Below are positions 1 to 9,077 of a stretch of 64,000 bases of DNA, piece after piece; positions within the stretch are counted from its first letter, which is position 1, and every line of letters starts with the position of its first letter. The position numbers were made by a program, and so were the translations under genes. The stretch covers positions 4,977,501 to 5,041,500 of the forward strand of contig NZ_CP009438.1 in NCBI RefSeq assembly GCF_000761215.1, given 5' to 3'. The stretch comes from Streptomyces glaucescens. Lineage in GTDB: Bacteria > Actinomycetota > Actinomycetes > Streptomycetales > Streptomycetaceae. The notes under the pieces are model-generated. The model saw only the letters and a program-made list of their open reading frames with translations, was not told where the DNA came from and made no database searches.

Positions 1-396
1 CAGCAGCGACGTGCGGATGCCGTAGATCAGGAAGGTGAAGACGTCGCGGCCCATGGCGGGCTCCACGCCGAACCAGAAGTCGCCGTCGATGCCGCCGTTG
101 GCCTTGATGGGGAAGCCCGCGTCATTGAGGAGCCCGGGGATCTCCTGGCCGTACTGGGTGTACGGGTCCTTGCCGTAGAGCGCGGAGATCAGCGGCGCGC
201 ACAGGGCGATCACGAAGAAGAAGATCACGATGCAGGCGGATATGACGCCCGTGCGGTCGCGCTTGAAGCGACGCCACGCCAGCTGGCCGGGGGAACGGCT
301 CTCGCTGGGGTTCGGGGCGGGAGAAGTGCTCGACTTCTCGGCGCTCTCGTCGGTCACCTCAAGCGGGGCAGCCGCGGATGCAGTTGGGGGGGTCAT
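1..396 (-). CDS. Peptide ABC transporter permease (OppC/DppC type), 5' part only
   Basis: The first 132 codons of an inner-membrane permease; the gene continues beyond the left edge of the window. The start is the ATG whose complement is at 394-396, preceded by AGGAG four bases upstream. A Pro/Ser/Ala-rich cytoplasmic stretch of about 45 residues precedes a basic FKRD segment and one strong hydrophobic helix (about residues 52-74). This is the layout of the OppC_N domain of DppC/OppC permeases. It faces away from the plus-strand transporter at 892-6434, so it belongs to a different operon. In S. coelicolor the BldK oligopeptide permease lies near here, but I cannot assign this fragment to it. 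Substrate unknown. Confidence 0.85.
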   Translation of the reverse strand, partial: MTPPTASAAAPLEVTDESAEKSSTSPAPNPSESRSPGQLAWRRFKRDRTGVISACIVIFFFVIALCAPLISALYGKDPYTQYGQEIPGLLNDAGFPIKANGGIDGDFWFGVEPAMGRDVFTFLIYGIRTSLL

Positions 397-891
397 GGTG
401 CTCCTGGCCCAAGGGAGGGTCTGAGTGACTCCGCAGGGCGCTCCCCTACGGGCTACGCGGGACTTTTTCAACGCAATTCATTCAAGGTCAACAAATTCCG
501 GCCTGGCTTGGCTGTCTCTTTACCTTCTTTGCCTACGCTTGAGCGTTCCGTGGCTACGCGGGTAGCGCATCCGTGATCAAGCTGTGTCTTACATGGGGTT
601 AATCCGGCAAAGCGGGCGATGCGTTCGATATGCGGACGCCGGGGTGTCGGAATGCGTACATCCCGCTGTCGCTTTCCAACGGTTCGGCATCGGATCCCGT
701 CGATCCGTTGCGCGCTCATTCGAAGATCCACTTCGGCGGACGGGCGGCCGGGCGACCGCATCCCCCCAAAGGGCCGAGTGCGTGTGCGGTATGTGCGGTA
801 CGGGTTGATATTTGCCGATAACGGCGAGTCATTTCCCGACAACGCGTCAGCCGGGTCCGGGCACCGGTCCCCGGCGCAGAGGAGGCACACC
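397..891. other. Divergent intergenic region between two peptide-transporter operons
   Basis: About 495 bp without a supportable gene. The stretch 465-560 is markedly AT-richer than its surroundings, as expected for promoters, and must carry signals for both the minus-strand permease and the plus-strand transporter operon. No convincing -35/-10 pair could be assigned. Short ORFs here lack ribosome binding sites and Streptomyces codon usage. Confidence 0.5.
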
Positions 892-2517
892 ATGCGCGGA
901 GCCACGCACGCCAAGTGGGCCGCATGCGTGACGGCGGCCGCCCTCGTGGCGACCGCCTGCGGCGGCGGTGGCGACGGCGGCGGCGCAGGTGGCGCGGTGC
1001 TCAGCTCCTCCTGGGGGGACCCGCAGAACCCGCTGGAGCCGGCCAACACCAACGAGGTGCAGGGCGGCAAGGTGCTCGACATGGTCTTCCGCGGGCTCAA
1101 GCGGTACGACCCGGAGACCGGCGCGGCCGAGGACATGCTCGCCGAGCGGATCGAGACCACCGACCAGCAGAACTTCACCATCACGGTCAAGGACGGCTGG
1201 ACCTTCAGCAATGGCGAGAAAGTGACGGCGAAGTCCTTCGTCGACGCCTGGAACTACGGCGCGAGCCTGAGGAACAACCAGCGCAACGCGTACTTCTTCA
1301 GCTACATCCAGGGCTACGACAAGGTCCACCCCGAGAAGGGCGAGCAGAGCGCCGACACCCTCTCCGGGCTGAAGGTCACCGGCGAGCGCACCTTCACCGT
1401 CGCCCTCGCCCAGAAGTGGTCCACCTTCCCCGACACCCTCGGCTACAACGCCTACGTCCCGCTGCCCCGCGTCTTCTTCGACGACCACGACGCCTGGCTG
1501 GCCAGACCGGTCGGAAACGGCCCCTACACCGTGCAGTCGTACACCCGGGGCTCCCAGATGTCCCTGCGCGCGTGGGAGGAGTACCCGGGCCCGGACAAGG
1601 CGCGCAACGGCGGCGTCGACCTCAAGGTCTACACCGACAACAACACCGCCTACACCGACCTCATGGCCGGCAACCTCGACCTGGTCGACGACGTCCCCGC
1701 CGCCCAGCTCCGCAACGTCGGGAGCGACCTCGGCGACCGCTACCTCAACACCCCCGCCGGCATCATCCAGACCCTGGCCTTCCCGTACTACGACGAGAAC
1801 TGGAGCAAGGAGGGCATGGACAAGGTCCGCAAGGGCCTGTCCATGGCCATCGACCGCGAGCAGATCACCGAGACGATCTTCCAGAAGACCCGCACCCCCG
1901 CCACCGACTGGACCTCCCCGGTGCTCGGCGAGGACGGCGGCTACAAGGCGGGGCTGTGCGGGGACGCCTGCGAGTACCGGCCGGACGAGGCGAAGAAGCT
2001 CATCAGGGAGGGCGGCGGGCTCCCCGGCGGCCAGGTCAGGATCACCTACAACGCGGACACCGGCTCCCACAAGGACTGGGTCGACGCGGTCTGCAACTCC
2101 GTCAACAACGCCCTCGGCGACGACCGGGCCTGCGTCGGCGACCCCGTCGGCACCTTCGCCGACTTCCGCAAGCGGATCACCGAGAACAAGATGACCGGGC
2201 CGTTCCGGGCGGGCTGGCAGATGGACTACCCGCTCATCCAGAACTTCCTCCAGCCGCTGTACTACACCGGCGGCTCCTCCAACGACGGGAAGTGGTCGAA
2301 CGCCGAGTTCGACGAACTCGTCGACGAGGCCAACGCCGAGGACGACGACACGAAGGCCGTCGCGAAGTTCCAGCAGGCCGAGGAGGTCGTCCGGGACGGC
2401 ATGGCCGCCATCCCGCTCTGGTACCAGAACGGCAGCGCCGGCTACTCGGAGCGGCTGTCGAACGTGAAGCTCAACCCGTTCAGCGTCCCGGTGTACGACC
2501 AGATCACGGTCGGCTGA
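892..2517 (+). CDS. Oligopeptide ABC transporter substrate-binding lipoprotein
   Basis: A 541-residue extracellular solute-binding protein of family SBP_bac_5 (OppA/DppA). The ATG at 892 follows GGAGG seven bases upstream; longer upstream readings start in non-coding DNA. The N-terminus is a lipoprotein signal, MRGATHAKWAACVTAAAL, ending in VATAC with the lipidated Cys at residue 23, then a Gly-rich linker. The body has family features such as an early TLDPAN-like stretch (here NPLEPANTNE), VKDGWTFSNG and SMAIDREQI. It opens an operon with two permeases and two ATPases directly downstream, spaced by 9 bp or overlapping, so it supplies the binding component. Peptide uptake is inferred from the family; the ligand is unknown. 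Confidence 0.9.
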   Translation: MRGATHAKWAACVTAAALVATACGGGGDGGGAGGAVLSSSWGDPQNPLEPANTNEVQGGKVLDMVFRGLKRYDPETGAAEDMLAERIETTDQQNFTITVKDGWTFSNGEKVTAKSFVDAWNYGASLRNNQRNAYFFSYIQGYDKVHPEKGEQSADTLSGLKVTGERTFTVALAQKWSTFPDTLGYNAYVPLPRVFFDDHDAWLARPVGNGPYTVQSYTRGSQMSLRAWEEYPGPDKARNGGVDLKVYTDNNTAYTDLMAGNLDLVDDVPAAQLRNVGSDLGDRYLNTPAGIIQTLAFPYYDENWSKEGMDKVRKGLSMAIDREQITETIFQKTRTPATDWTSPVLGEDGGYKAGLCGDACEYRPDEAKKLIREGGGLPGGQVRITYNADTGSHKDWVDAVCNSVNNALGDDRACVGDPVGTFADFRKRITENKMTGPFRAGWQMDYPLIQNFLQPLYYTGGSSNDGKWSNAEFDELVDEANAEDDDTKAVAKFQQAEEVVRDGMAAIPLWYQNGSAGYSERLSNVKLNPFSVPVYDQITVG

Positions 2518-2526
2518 GGCGGCGCC

Positions 2527-3450
2527 ATGGGACGGTACGTCCTCCGGCGGCTGCTCCAGATGATCCCGGTCTTCGTCGGGGCCACGCTGCTGATCTTCCT
2601 GATGGTCAACGTGATGGGCGACCCCATCGCCGGCCTGTGCGGCGACCGGCAGTGCGACCCCGGCACCGCCGCCCGGCTCAGGAAGGAGTTCGGCCTCGAC
2701 AAGCCGGTCTGGCAGCAATACCTGACCTACATGGGCAACGTCTTCACCGGCGACTTCGGCACCGCCTTCAACGGCCAGCCGGTCACCGAGCTGATGGGGT
2801 CCGCCTTCCCGGTCACCATCCGGCTCACCATCGTGGCCGTTCTGTTCGAGATCGTCATCGGCATCACCCTCGGCGTCGTCACCGGCCTGCGCCGCGGCCG
2901 CCCCGTCGACACCACGGTCCTGCTGGTCACCCTGGTGGTCATCTCCGTCCCCACCTTCGTCACCGGCCTGCTGCTCCAGCTCCTGCTCGGCGTCGAGTGG
3001 GCCTGGATCAGACCCTCGGTGTCCCCGGAGGCCCCCTTCGAGGAGCTGATCGTCCCCGGCCTGGTCCTCGCCTCCGTCTCCCTCGCGTACGTCACCCGGC
3101 TGACCCGCACCTCCATCGCCGAGAACAAGCGCTCCGACTACGTCCGCACCGCCGTCGCCAAGGGCCTGCCCCGGCACCGGGTGGTCACCCGGCACCTGCT
3201 GCGCAACTCCCTCATCCCGGTCGTCACCTTCATCGGCACCGACATCGGCGCGCTGATGGGCGGCGCGATCGTCACCGAGCGGATCTTCAACATCCACGGC
3301 GTCGGCTACCAGCTCTACCAGGGCATCCTCCGCCAGAACACCCAGACCGTGGTCGGCTTCGTGACCGTCCTCGTCCTGGTCTTCCTGGTCGCCAACCTGC
3401 TCGTCGACCTCCTGTACGCCGTACTCGACCCGAGGATCCGCTATGCCTGA
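2527..3450 (+). CDS. Oligopeptide ABC transporter permease (OppB/DppB type)
   Basis: A 307-residue membrane protein with about six hydrophobic helices, the first at residues 10-33 directly after the MGRYVLRRLLQMIP start typical of OppB/DppB. The EAA-type coupling loop KGLPRHRVVTRHLLRNSLIP lies around residues 210-230 and should dock onto the ATPases. It forms the heterodimeric channel with the next gene, whose start overlaps its stop by 8 bp, so the two are translationally coupled. Family length is normal. Confidence 0.92.
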   Translation: MGRYVLRRLLQMIPVFVGATLLIFLMVNVMGDPIAGLCGDRQCDPGTAARLRKEFGLDKPVWQQYLTYMGNVFTGDFGTAFNGQPVTELMGSAFPVTIRLTIVAVLFEIVIGITLGVVTGLRRGRPVDTTVLLVTLVVISVPTFVTGLLLQLLLGVEWAWIRPSVSPEAPFEELIVPGLVLASVSLAYVTRLTRTSIAENKRSDYVRTAVAKGLPRHRVVTRHLLRNSLIPVVTFIGTDIGALMGGAIVTERIFNIHGVGYQLYQGILRQNTQTVVGFVTVLVLVFLVANLLVDLLYAVLDPRIRYA

Positions 3451-4426
3451 CGAGCCCTACGAGCCCGAGCGCGCCATCGCCGGCACCGGCATGGGCGGCC
3501 AGATGGACCTGGCGGCGAGCGAGGCGGTCACCCTCGAGAAGACGCCCAGGGGCCCCGACGGCACGGAGCGCCCGGCGGGCAGACCCCGCTCCCTGTGGTC
3601 CGACGCCTGGCACGACCTGCGCCGCAACCCGGTCTTCATCCTCTCGGGACTGGTCATCCTCTTCCTGGTCGTGATCTCCCTGTGGCCGTCCCTGATCGCC
3701 TCCGGCAACCCCCTGCAGTGCGACCTCGCCAGGGCACAGGAGGGCTCCCGCCCCGGCCACCCCTTCGGGTTCAACGGCCAGGGCTGCGACGTGTACACCC
3801 GCACCGTCTACGGCGCCCGCACCTCCGTCGCGGTCGGCGTCTGCGCGACCCTCGGGGTGGCGGTCCTGGGCAGCGTGCTGGGCGGACTCGCCGGGTTCTT
3901 CGGCGGCGCGTGGGACGCGTTCCTCTCCCGGGTCACCGACGTCTTCTTCGCCATCCCGGTCGTCCTCGGCGGTCTGGTCCTGCTCTCCGTGGTCACCAGC
4001 AACAGCATCTGGCCGGTGATCGGCTTCATGGTGCTGCTGGGCTGGCCGCAGATCTCCCGGATCGCCCGCGGCTCGGTCATCACCGCCAAGCAGAACGACT
4101 ACGTCCAGGCGGCCCGCGCCCTCGGCGCCTCCAACGCACGGATGCTGCTGCGGCACATCGCGCCCAACGCCGTCGCCCCGGTGATCGTCGTCGCGACCAT
4201 CGCGCTCGGCACCTACATCGCCCTGGAGGCCACCCTGTCCTACCTGGGCGTCGGCCTGAAGCCGCCCAGCGTCTCCTGGGGCATCGACATCTCCGCCGCC
4301 TCCCCGTACATCCGCAACGCCCCGCACGCCCTGCTCTGGCCCTCCGGCGCCCTCGCGCTCACCGTCCTGGCCTTCATCATGCTCGGCGACGCGGTGCGCG
4401 ACGCCCTCGACCCGAAGCTGAGGTGA
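3443..4426 (+). CDS. Oligopeptide ABC transporter permease (OppC/DppC type)
   Basis: A 327-residue permease partner of the preceding OppB-type protein. A polar N-terminal extension of about 50 residues precedes the OppC_N helix (about residues 66-88). The membrane domain carries the coupling motif ARALGASNARMLLRHIAPN typical of DppC. It starts inside the last codons of the upstream gene (8-bp overlap) and ends 3 bp before the next GTG, so stoichiometric translation is likely. The resulting channel passes peptides using the ATPases encoded downstream. Confidence 0.92.
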   Translation: MPDEPYEPERAIAGTGMGGQMDLAASEAVTLEKTPRGPDGTERPAGRPRSLWSDAWHDLRRNPVFILSGLVILFLVVISLWPSLIASGNPLQCDLARAQEGSRPGHPFGFNGQGCDVYTRTVYGARTSVAVGVCATLGVAVLGSVLGGLAGFFGGAWDAFLSRVTDVFFAIPVVLGGLVLLSVVTSNSIWPVIGFMVLLGWPQISRIARGSVITAKQNDYVQAARALGASNARMLLRHIAPNAVAPVIVVATIALGTYIALEATLSYLGVGLKPPSVSWGIDISAASPYIRNAPHALLWPSGALALTVLAFIMLGDAVRDALDPKLR

Positions 4427-4429
4427 GAC

Positions 4430-5404
4430 GTGCTCCTCGAAGTGCGCGACCTGCACGTGGAGTTCCGCACCCGGGACGGGATCGCCCGGGCCGTCAACGG
4501 CGTCACCTACCGCGTCGACGCCGGCGAGACGCTCGCCGTGCTCGGCGAGTCCGGCTCCGGCAAGTCCGTCACCGCCCAGGCCGTCATGGGCATCCTCGAC
4601 GCCCCGCCGGGCCGGATCACCGGCGGCGAGATCCTCTTCCAGGGCCGTGACCTGCTGAAGCTGAAGGAGTCCGAGCGGCGGGAGGTGCGCGGCGCCGGAA
4701 TGGCGATGATCTTCCAGGACGCGCTGTCCGCGCTGAACCCGGTGCTCACCGTCGGCGACCAGCTCGGCGAGATGTTCGTCGTCCACCGGGGCATGTCGAG
4801 GAAGGACGCCCGCGCCAAGGCCGTGGAGCTGATGGACCGGGTGCGCATCCCGGCCGCCGGGGAGCGGGTGCGGCAGTATCCGCACCAGTTCTCCGGCGGC
4901 ATGCGCCAGCGCATCATGATCGCCATGGCGATGGCCCTGGAACCGGCCCTGATCATCGCCGACGAACCGACGACGGCGCTGGACGTGACGGTCCAGGCCC
5001 AGGTCATGGACCTGCTCGCGGAACTCAGGCGCGAGTACCGGATGGGCCTGATCCTCATCACCCACGACCTCGGCGTGGTCGCGGACGTGGCGGACCGGAT
5101 CGCCGTCATGTACGCGGGGAGGATCGTCGAGTCGGCCCCGGTCCACGACATCTACAAGGCCCCCGCCCACCCCTACACGCGCGGCCTGCTCGACTCCATC
5201 CCGCGCCTGGACCAGAAGGGCCAGGAGCTGTACGCCATCAAGGGCCTGCCGCCCAACCTCCAGCACATCCCCTCCGGCTGCCCCTTCCACCCCCGCTGCC
5301 CGATGGCCAGGGACGTGTGCCGCACCGACGTACCGCCCCTCTACGAGGTGGACCGGGAGCGGGGCAGCGCCTGCCACTTCTGGAGGGAGTGCCTGCATGG
5401 CTGA
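4430..5404 (+). CDS. Oligopeptide ABC transporter ATP-binding protein (OppD/DppD type)
   Basis: A 324-residue cytoplasmic ATPase. Walker A GESGSGKS at residues 39-46, signature FSGGMRQR, and Walker B LIIADEPTTALD are all present. The C-terminal oligopeptide-transporter extension with clustered cysteines (CPFHPRCPMARDVC) marks the OppD/DppD family. The GTG start is 3 bp after the permease stop. The stop overlaps the next ATPase by 8 bp. It pairs with the next gene to power the transporter. Confidence 0.93.
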   Translation: MLLEVRDLHVEFRTRDGIARAVNGVTYRVDAGETLAVLGESGSGKSVTAQAVMGILDAPPGRITGGEILFQGRDLLKLKESERREVRGAGMAMIFQDALSALNPVLTVGDQLGEMFVVHRGMSRKDARAKAVELMDRVRIPAAGERVRQYPHQFSGGMRQRIMIAMAMALEPALIIADEPTTALDVTVQAQVMDLLAELRREYRMGLILITHDLGVVADVADRIAVMYAGRIVESAPVHDIYKAPAHPYTRGLLDSIPRLDQKGQELYAIKGLPPNLQHIPSGCPFHPRCPMARDVCRTDVPPLYEVDRERGSACHFWRECLHG

Positions 5405-6434
5405 GCCGATCCTGGAGGTGCGCGGGCTGGTCAAGCACTACCCGCTGACGCGGGGCGTCCTGTTCAAGAAGCAGGTCGGCGCGGTCAAGGCCGTCGACGG
5501 GGTGGACTTCACCCTCGACCGGGGCGAGACGCTGGGCATCGTGGGGGAGTCCGGCTGCGGCAAGTCCACGGTCGCGAAGATGCTCGTCGGCCTGGAGCGG
5601 CCGACCTCCGGTGCGATCCGGTACAAGGGCGAGGACGTCACCCGGCTGTCCGGCCGCGCCCTGCGGGCCGTGCGCCGCAACATCCAGATGGTCTTCCAGG
5701 ACCCGTACACCTCGCTCAACCCCCGGATGACGGTCGGCGACATCATCGGCGAGCCCTTCGACATCCACCCCGAGGCCGCCCCCAAGGGCGACCGGCGCCG
5801 CAAGGTCAGGGAACTCCTCGACGTGGTCGGCCTGAACCCCGAGTACGTCAACCGCTACCCGCACCAGTTCTCCGGCGGCCAGCGCCAGCGCATCGGCATC
5901 GCCCGCGGCCTGGCGCTGCGCCCGGAGATCATCGTGGCGGACGAGCCGGTCTCCGCGCTGGACGTCTCGGTGCAGGCCCAGGTCGTCAACCTGATGGAAC
6001 GCCTGCAGAACGAGTTCGACCTGTCCTACGTCTTCATCGCCCACGACCTGTCGATCGTCCGGCACATCTCCGACCGGGTCGGGGTGATGTACCTGGGCCG
6101 GATCGTGGAGACCGGCCGCGACGCGGAGATCTACGACCACCCCACGCACCCCTACACCCAGGCCCTGCTCTCGGCCGTCCCCGTGCCCGACCCCGAGGCC
6201 CGGGAACACCGCGAGCGCATCATCCTGCACGGCGACGTCCCGTCGCCCACGAACATCCCCTCCGGCTGCCGCTTCCGCACCCGCTGCTGGAAGGCCCGCG
6301 AACGCTGCGCCCTGGAGGTCCCGGCCCTCGCGGTGCCGGAGGCGTTCCGCCGTGCCACCGGCCCCGCCGCCCACCCGAGCGCCTGTCACTTCGCGGAGGA
6401 GAAGCACGTCGTCCCTTCGGGCCGGCCGGAGTAA
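5397..6434 (+). CDS. Oligopeptide ABC transporter ATP-binding protein (OppF/DppF type)
   Basis: A 345-residue second ATPase of the transporter, ending the operon. Walker A GESGCGKS at residues 50-57, signature FSGGQRQR and Walker B IIVADEPVSALD are intact. The C-terminal Cys-containing oligopeptide-ABC domain is present (SGCRFRTRCWKARERC). Its start overlaps the preceding gene by 8 bp. A strong bidirectional hairpin follows about 80 bp downstream, closing the operon against the convergent peptidase gene. Confidence 0.93.
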   Translation: MAEPILEVRGLVKHYPLTRGVLFKKQVGAVKAVDGVDFTLDRGETLGIVGESGCGKSTVAKMLVGLERPTSGAIRYKGEDVTRLSGRALRAVRRNIQMVFQDPYTSLNPRMTVGDIIGEPFDIHPEAAPKGDRRRKVRELLDVVGLNPEYVNRYPHQFSGGQRQRIGIARGLALRPEIIVADEPVSALDVSVQAQVVNLMERLQNEFDLSYVFIAHDLSIVRHISDRVGVMYLGRIVETGRDAEIYDHPTHPYTQALLSAVPVPDPEAREHRERIILHGDVPSPTNIPSGCRFRTRCWKARERCALEVPALAVPEAFRRATGPAAHPSACHFAEEKHVVPSGRPE

Positions 6435-6513
6435 CACGGCGGCAACCCGCCCGACCCTGTTCCGATATACGGACGCGTCAGGCTGGACACCGTACGGCCG
6501 TGCGGGTGCCGTA

Positions 6514-6547
6514 GACGGGCCGGGGCGCCATGCCGCCCCGGCCCGTC
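6514..6547. terminator. Bidirectional hairpin between ABC operon and peptidase gene
   Basis: Perfect 14-bp stem (6514-6527 with 6534-6547) and a 6-nt loop, between two convergent genes. It lacks a long T tract, as is usual in Streptomyces, but its length and position support termination in both directions. Confidence 0.8.
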
Positions 6548-6569
6548 GCCGTGCCCGCCGGGCCAGGCG

Positions 6570-8687
6570 TCAGGCCGGCCCCAGGGCCCGCTTGAGGAAG
6601 TCCACCTGGAGCAGCAGCAGGTTCTCGGCGACCTGCTCCTGCGGCGTCATGTGGGTGACGCCGGACAGGGGCAGGACCTCGTGCGGGCGGCCGGCGGCGA
6701 GGAGGGCCGAGGACAGGCGCAGGGCGTGGGCGAAGACCACGTTGTCGTCGGCCGTGCCGTGCACGATCATCAGCGGCCGGTGCTGCGCGGCGGGGGCGGA
6801 CAGGCCCTCGTCGGTCACCAGGGAGCTGTGCGCGTACGCCTGCGGCGCGGCGGCCGGGTCGCCCAGGTAGCGCTCGGTGTAGTGGGTGTCGTAGAGGCGC
6901 CAGTCCGTCACCGGTGCCCCCGCGATGCCGGCGTGGAAGACGTCCGGGCGGCGCAGCACCGCCAGTCCCGCGAGCCAGCCGCCGTAGGACCAGCCACGGA
7001 TGGCCACACGGCTCAAATCGAGCGGGTGATTCCGAGCCAAATCCTGCAGTGCCTCGATCTGGTCGTCGAGGGAGACCGTGAAGTCCTGGTGGATGGCCTT
7101 CTCCCAGGCGGGCGAGCGGCCCGGGGTGCCCCGCCCGTCCGCGACCACCACGGCGAAGCCCTGGTCGGCGAACCACTGCGAGGTCAGATGGGCGTTGTGG
7201 GCGGCGACGACCCGCGGGCCGTGGGGGCCGCCGTAGGGGTCGAGGAGCACCGGCAGGGGCGTGTCACCGGGGTAGTCCCGTGGCATAAGCACGGCGCACG
7301 GAATTCGTCGTGCGCCCCCCTCGGTGAGGGTCACGCGCGGGGACATACCGGGGTCTTCGGCATACGACGGGACGACCGCCGTCTGCTTTCCGCCGCGCAG
7401 CACCCGCACCACCTGCCCCGGCCGCTCCAGCGTCGCCGACACCAGGACGGTCACCTCGCCGGACCGCACCGCCGAGTGCACCCCGGGCTCCTCCGACAGG
7501 CGCTCGACGCCCAGCTCGCCGACCCGGTAGACATGCACCTCACCGATCTCCGGCCGTTCCGCTTCCGCGCCGGCGGAGGCCGCGACCAGCACGTCGTCGG
7601 ACGTGACGTCGAGCACCGCACGGACGTGCAACTGCGCCCCGGTCAGCGGCCGTTCGCCCACCGCCAGCACGCGCGCGCCGCCCTCGTCGGCGATCCGCAC
7701 CAACTGCCCGGAGGGCGACCAGCACGGCACTCCGGGGAAAAGATCCAGCCAAATCGGATCTTCGTCGGCGTGCACCATCCGGGTCGCCCCGGTGTCCGCG
7801 TCCACCGCCAGGTAGAGCTGGCTGCGCTGGTCCCGCGCCTGCACCAGGAGCAGCGGCGCACCCGCCGCTGACCAGTGCACACGCGCCAGGTAGGGGTAGC
7901 GGGCCCGGTCCCAGACGACCTCCGTGCGGACCCCGGCGAGATCGACGACGAACAGCCGGACATCCGCGTTGGCCGTCCCGGATGCCGGATACGGCACGTG
8001 TTGTGGGTCACGTTTCGGCTGCGCCGGATCGGAGATCCACCATCGCTCCACCGGCGTGTCGTCCACCCGCGCCACCAGCAGCCGGTCCGACTCCGGCGCC
8101 CACCAGAAACCGCGCGAACGCCCCATCTCCTCGGCCGCGATGAACTCGGCCAGCCCGTAGGAGACCCCGTCCGATTCCGGTTCCGCCAGCACCCGGTCGT
8201 CCCCGCCCTCGGCGCCGACCACCCGCAGCGCACCCCCCGCCACATAGGCCACGAGCCGGCCGTCGGGGGAGGGCCGCGGGTCGATCACCGGCCCGGGGAC
8301 GGGGAGTTCACGCGCCGTACCGGCCCGCAGCTCGGCCGCGAAAAGCCGCCCTGACAAGGCGAAAGACGCCAGCTCCACGGCCGGGTCGGTGGCGTACCCG
8401 ACGACGCCGGCCCCGCCCTCCCGGCTGCGCTCGCGACGCGCCCGCTCCTCCGGCGGGAGGTCCTCCGCGGCACCGCCGAGCAGCACACCCGGGTCGGCGG
8501 CCACCCGCTCGGTGCCGTCCGCCAGGTCGAGCACCCACAGCGCGTTCGCCCGGTCGGTGCCGGACCGCGAGCGCAGGAACACGACACGCGACGCGTCGGG
8601 CGCCACGCTGAACGAGCGCGGCGCGCCGAGCGTGAACCGCTGGGTCCGCGCGTGCCGTCGGGGGAAGGAATCAGGCTCGGTCGTCAT
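6570..8687 (-). CDS. S9 family prolyl oligopeptidase / dipeptidyl-peptidase IV-like
   Basis: A 705-residue serine peptidase with an N-terminal beta-propeller (DPPIV_N, roughly residues 40-430) and a C-terminal alpha/beta hydrolase domain. The nucleophile is Ser567 in GWSYGG. The acid lies in HGTADDNV and the base His in SGVTHM, completing the triad. No signal peptide is visible, so it is probably cytoplasmic and cleaves short peptides, which fits its place beside a peptide importer. The start (ATG complement at 8685-8687) is supported by a TATGGT box exactly 6 nt upstream and no Shine-Dalgarno, suggesting a leaderless mRNA. An upstream in-frame extension would run through that promoter and is rejected. 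Confidence 0.9.
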   Translation of the reverse strand: MTTEPDSFPRRHARTQRFTLGAPRSFSVAPDASRVVFLRSRSGTDRANALWVLDLADGTERVAADPGVLLGGAAEDLPPEERARRERSREGGAGVVGYATDPAVELASFALSGRLFAAELRAGTARELPVPGPVIDPRPSPDGRLVAYVAGGALRVVGAEGGDDRVLAEPESDGVSYGLAEFIAAEEMGRSRGFWWAPESDRLLVARVDDTPVERWWISDPAQPKRDPQHVPYPASGTANADVRLFVVDLAGVRTEVVWDRARYPYLARVHWSAAGAPLLLVQARDQRSQLYLAVDADTGATRMVHADEDPIWLDLFPGVPCWSPSGQLVRIADEGGARVLAVGERPLTGAQLHVRAVLDVTSDDVLVAASAGAEAERPEIGEVHVYRVGELGVERLSEEPGVHSAVRSGEVTVLVSATLERPGQVVRVLRGGKQTAVVPSYAEDPGMSPRVTLTEGGARRIPCAVLMPRDYPGDTPLPVLLDPYGGPHGPRVVAAHNAHLTSQWFADQGFAVVVADGRGTPGRSPAWEKAIHQDFTVSLDDQIEALQDLARNHPLDLSRVAIRGWSYGGWLAGLAVLRRPDVFHAGIAGAPVTDWRLYDTHYTERYLGDPAAAPQAYAHSSLVTDEGLSAPAAQHRPLMIVHGTADDNVVFAHALRLSSALLAAGRPHEVLPLSGVTHMTPQEQVAENLLLLQVDFLKRALGPA

Positions 8688-8693
8688 GCCCCG

Positions 8694-8699
8694 ACCATA
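8694..8699 (-). promoter_or_regulatory. -10 box, leaderless S9 peptidase transcript
   Basis: TATGGT on the minus strand ends 6 nt before the ATG, with no ribosome binding site between. Confidence 0.6.
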
Positions 8700-8863
8700 T
8701 TGGCCATGCGCCCCCTTGTGCGGCTGTGCGCCGAACGATGCGCGCGTACGGATAGTTATGATCACTAGCGCTGCGTGGGTATGAACCTGCCGGCTGCTGT
8801 ATGGCTTTACGCGTTCCCCCCTGCTCTGCTCCCATGTCCCCGGGTTCTTGGAGGTGAGCCGCC

Positions 8864-9058
8864 GTGGCACTCTCGATTTCGGCGGTGGTGCTGCTGGCGA
8901 TCATCGTCTTCCTGCTCATCAAGAAGTCAGGACTGAAGGCCGGGCATGCGGTGATCTGCATGCTGCTCGGCTTCTACCTCGCCTCCTCGACGGTCGCCCC
9001 GACGATCAGCGAGGTGACGTCGAACATCGCGGGCATGATCGGCAGCATCAAGTTCTGA
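8864..9058 (+). CDS. Small actinobacterial membrane protein, 64 aa
   Basis: A 64-residue protein with a strong N-terminal hydrophobic helix (residues 4-20, SISAVVLLAIIVFLLI), a KKSGLK loop, and a second helix (about residues 30-46). This suggests a two-pass membrane protein or a membrane anchor. The GTG at 8864 follows GGAGGTGAG at 8850-8858. It lies 19 bp before mshB and could share transcripts with it, although mshB has its own -10 box inside the end of this gene. A possible -10 (TATGAT) lies at 8757-8762. I recognise no functional domain. Confidence 0.75.
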   Translation: MALSISAVVLLAIIVFLLIKKSGLKAGHAVICMLLGFYLASSTVAPTISEVTSNIAGMIGSIKF

Positions 9059-9064
9059 CGCCTT

Positions 9065-9070
9065 TAGGGT
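9065..9070 (+). promoter_or_regulatory. -10 box, leaderless mshB transcript
   Basis: TAGGGT ends exactly 7 nt before the ATG at 9078. The same TAGGGT-7 nt-ATG arrangement precedes dapE. No clear -35 is seen. Confidence 0.55.
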
Positions 9071-9077
9071 GGGTCCC

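Noticed and set aside
847..3297. 816-codon minus-strand open frame opposite the transporter genes
   Set aside because: Composition (Asp/Gly/Val/Arg-rich, no domain) is the mirror of high-GC coding DNA; the plus strand encodes a complete SBP and permease.
915..3674. 919-codon plus-strand frame overlapping the transporter genes
   Set aside because: Arg/Pro-rich shadow frame crossing two real gene boundaries.
1..6434. BldK oligopeptide permease
   Set aside because: BldK is in this neighbourhood in S. coelicolor as I recall, but gene order and strand here do not let me assign any of these genes to it.
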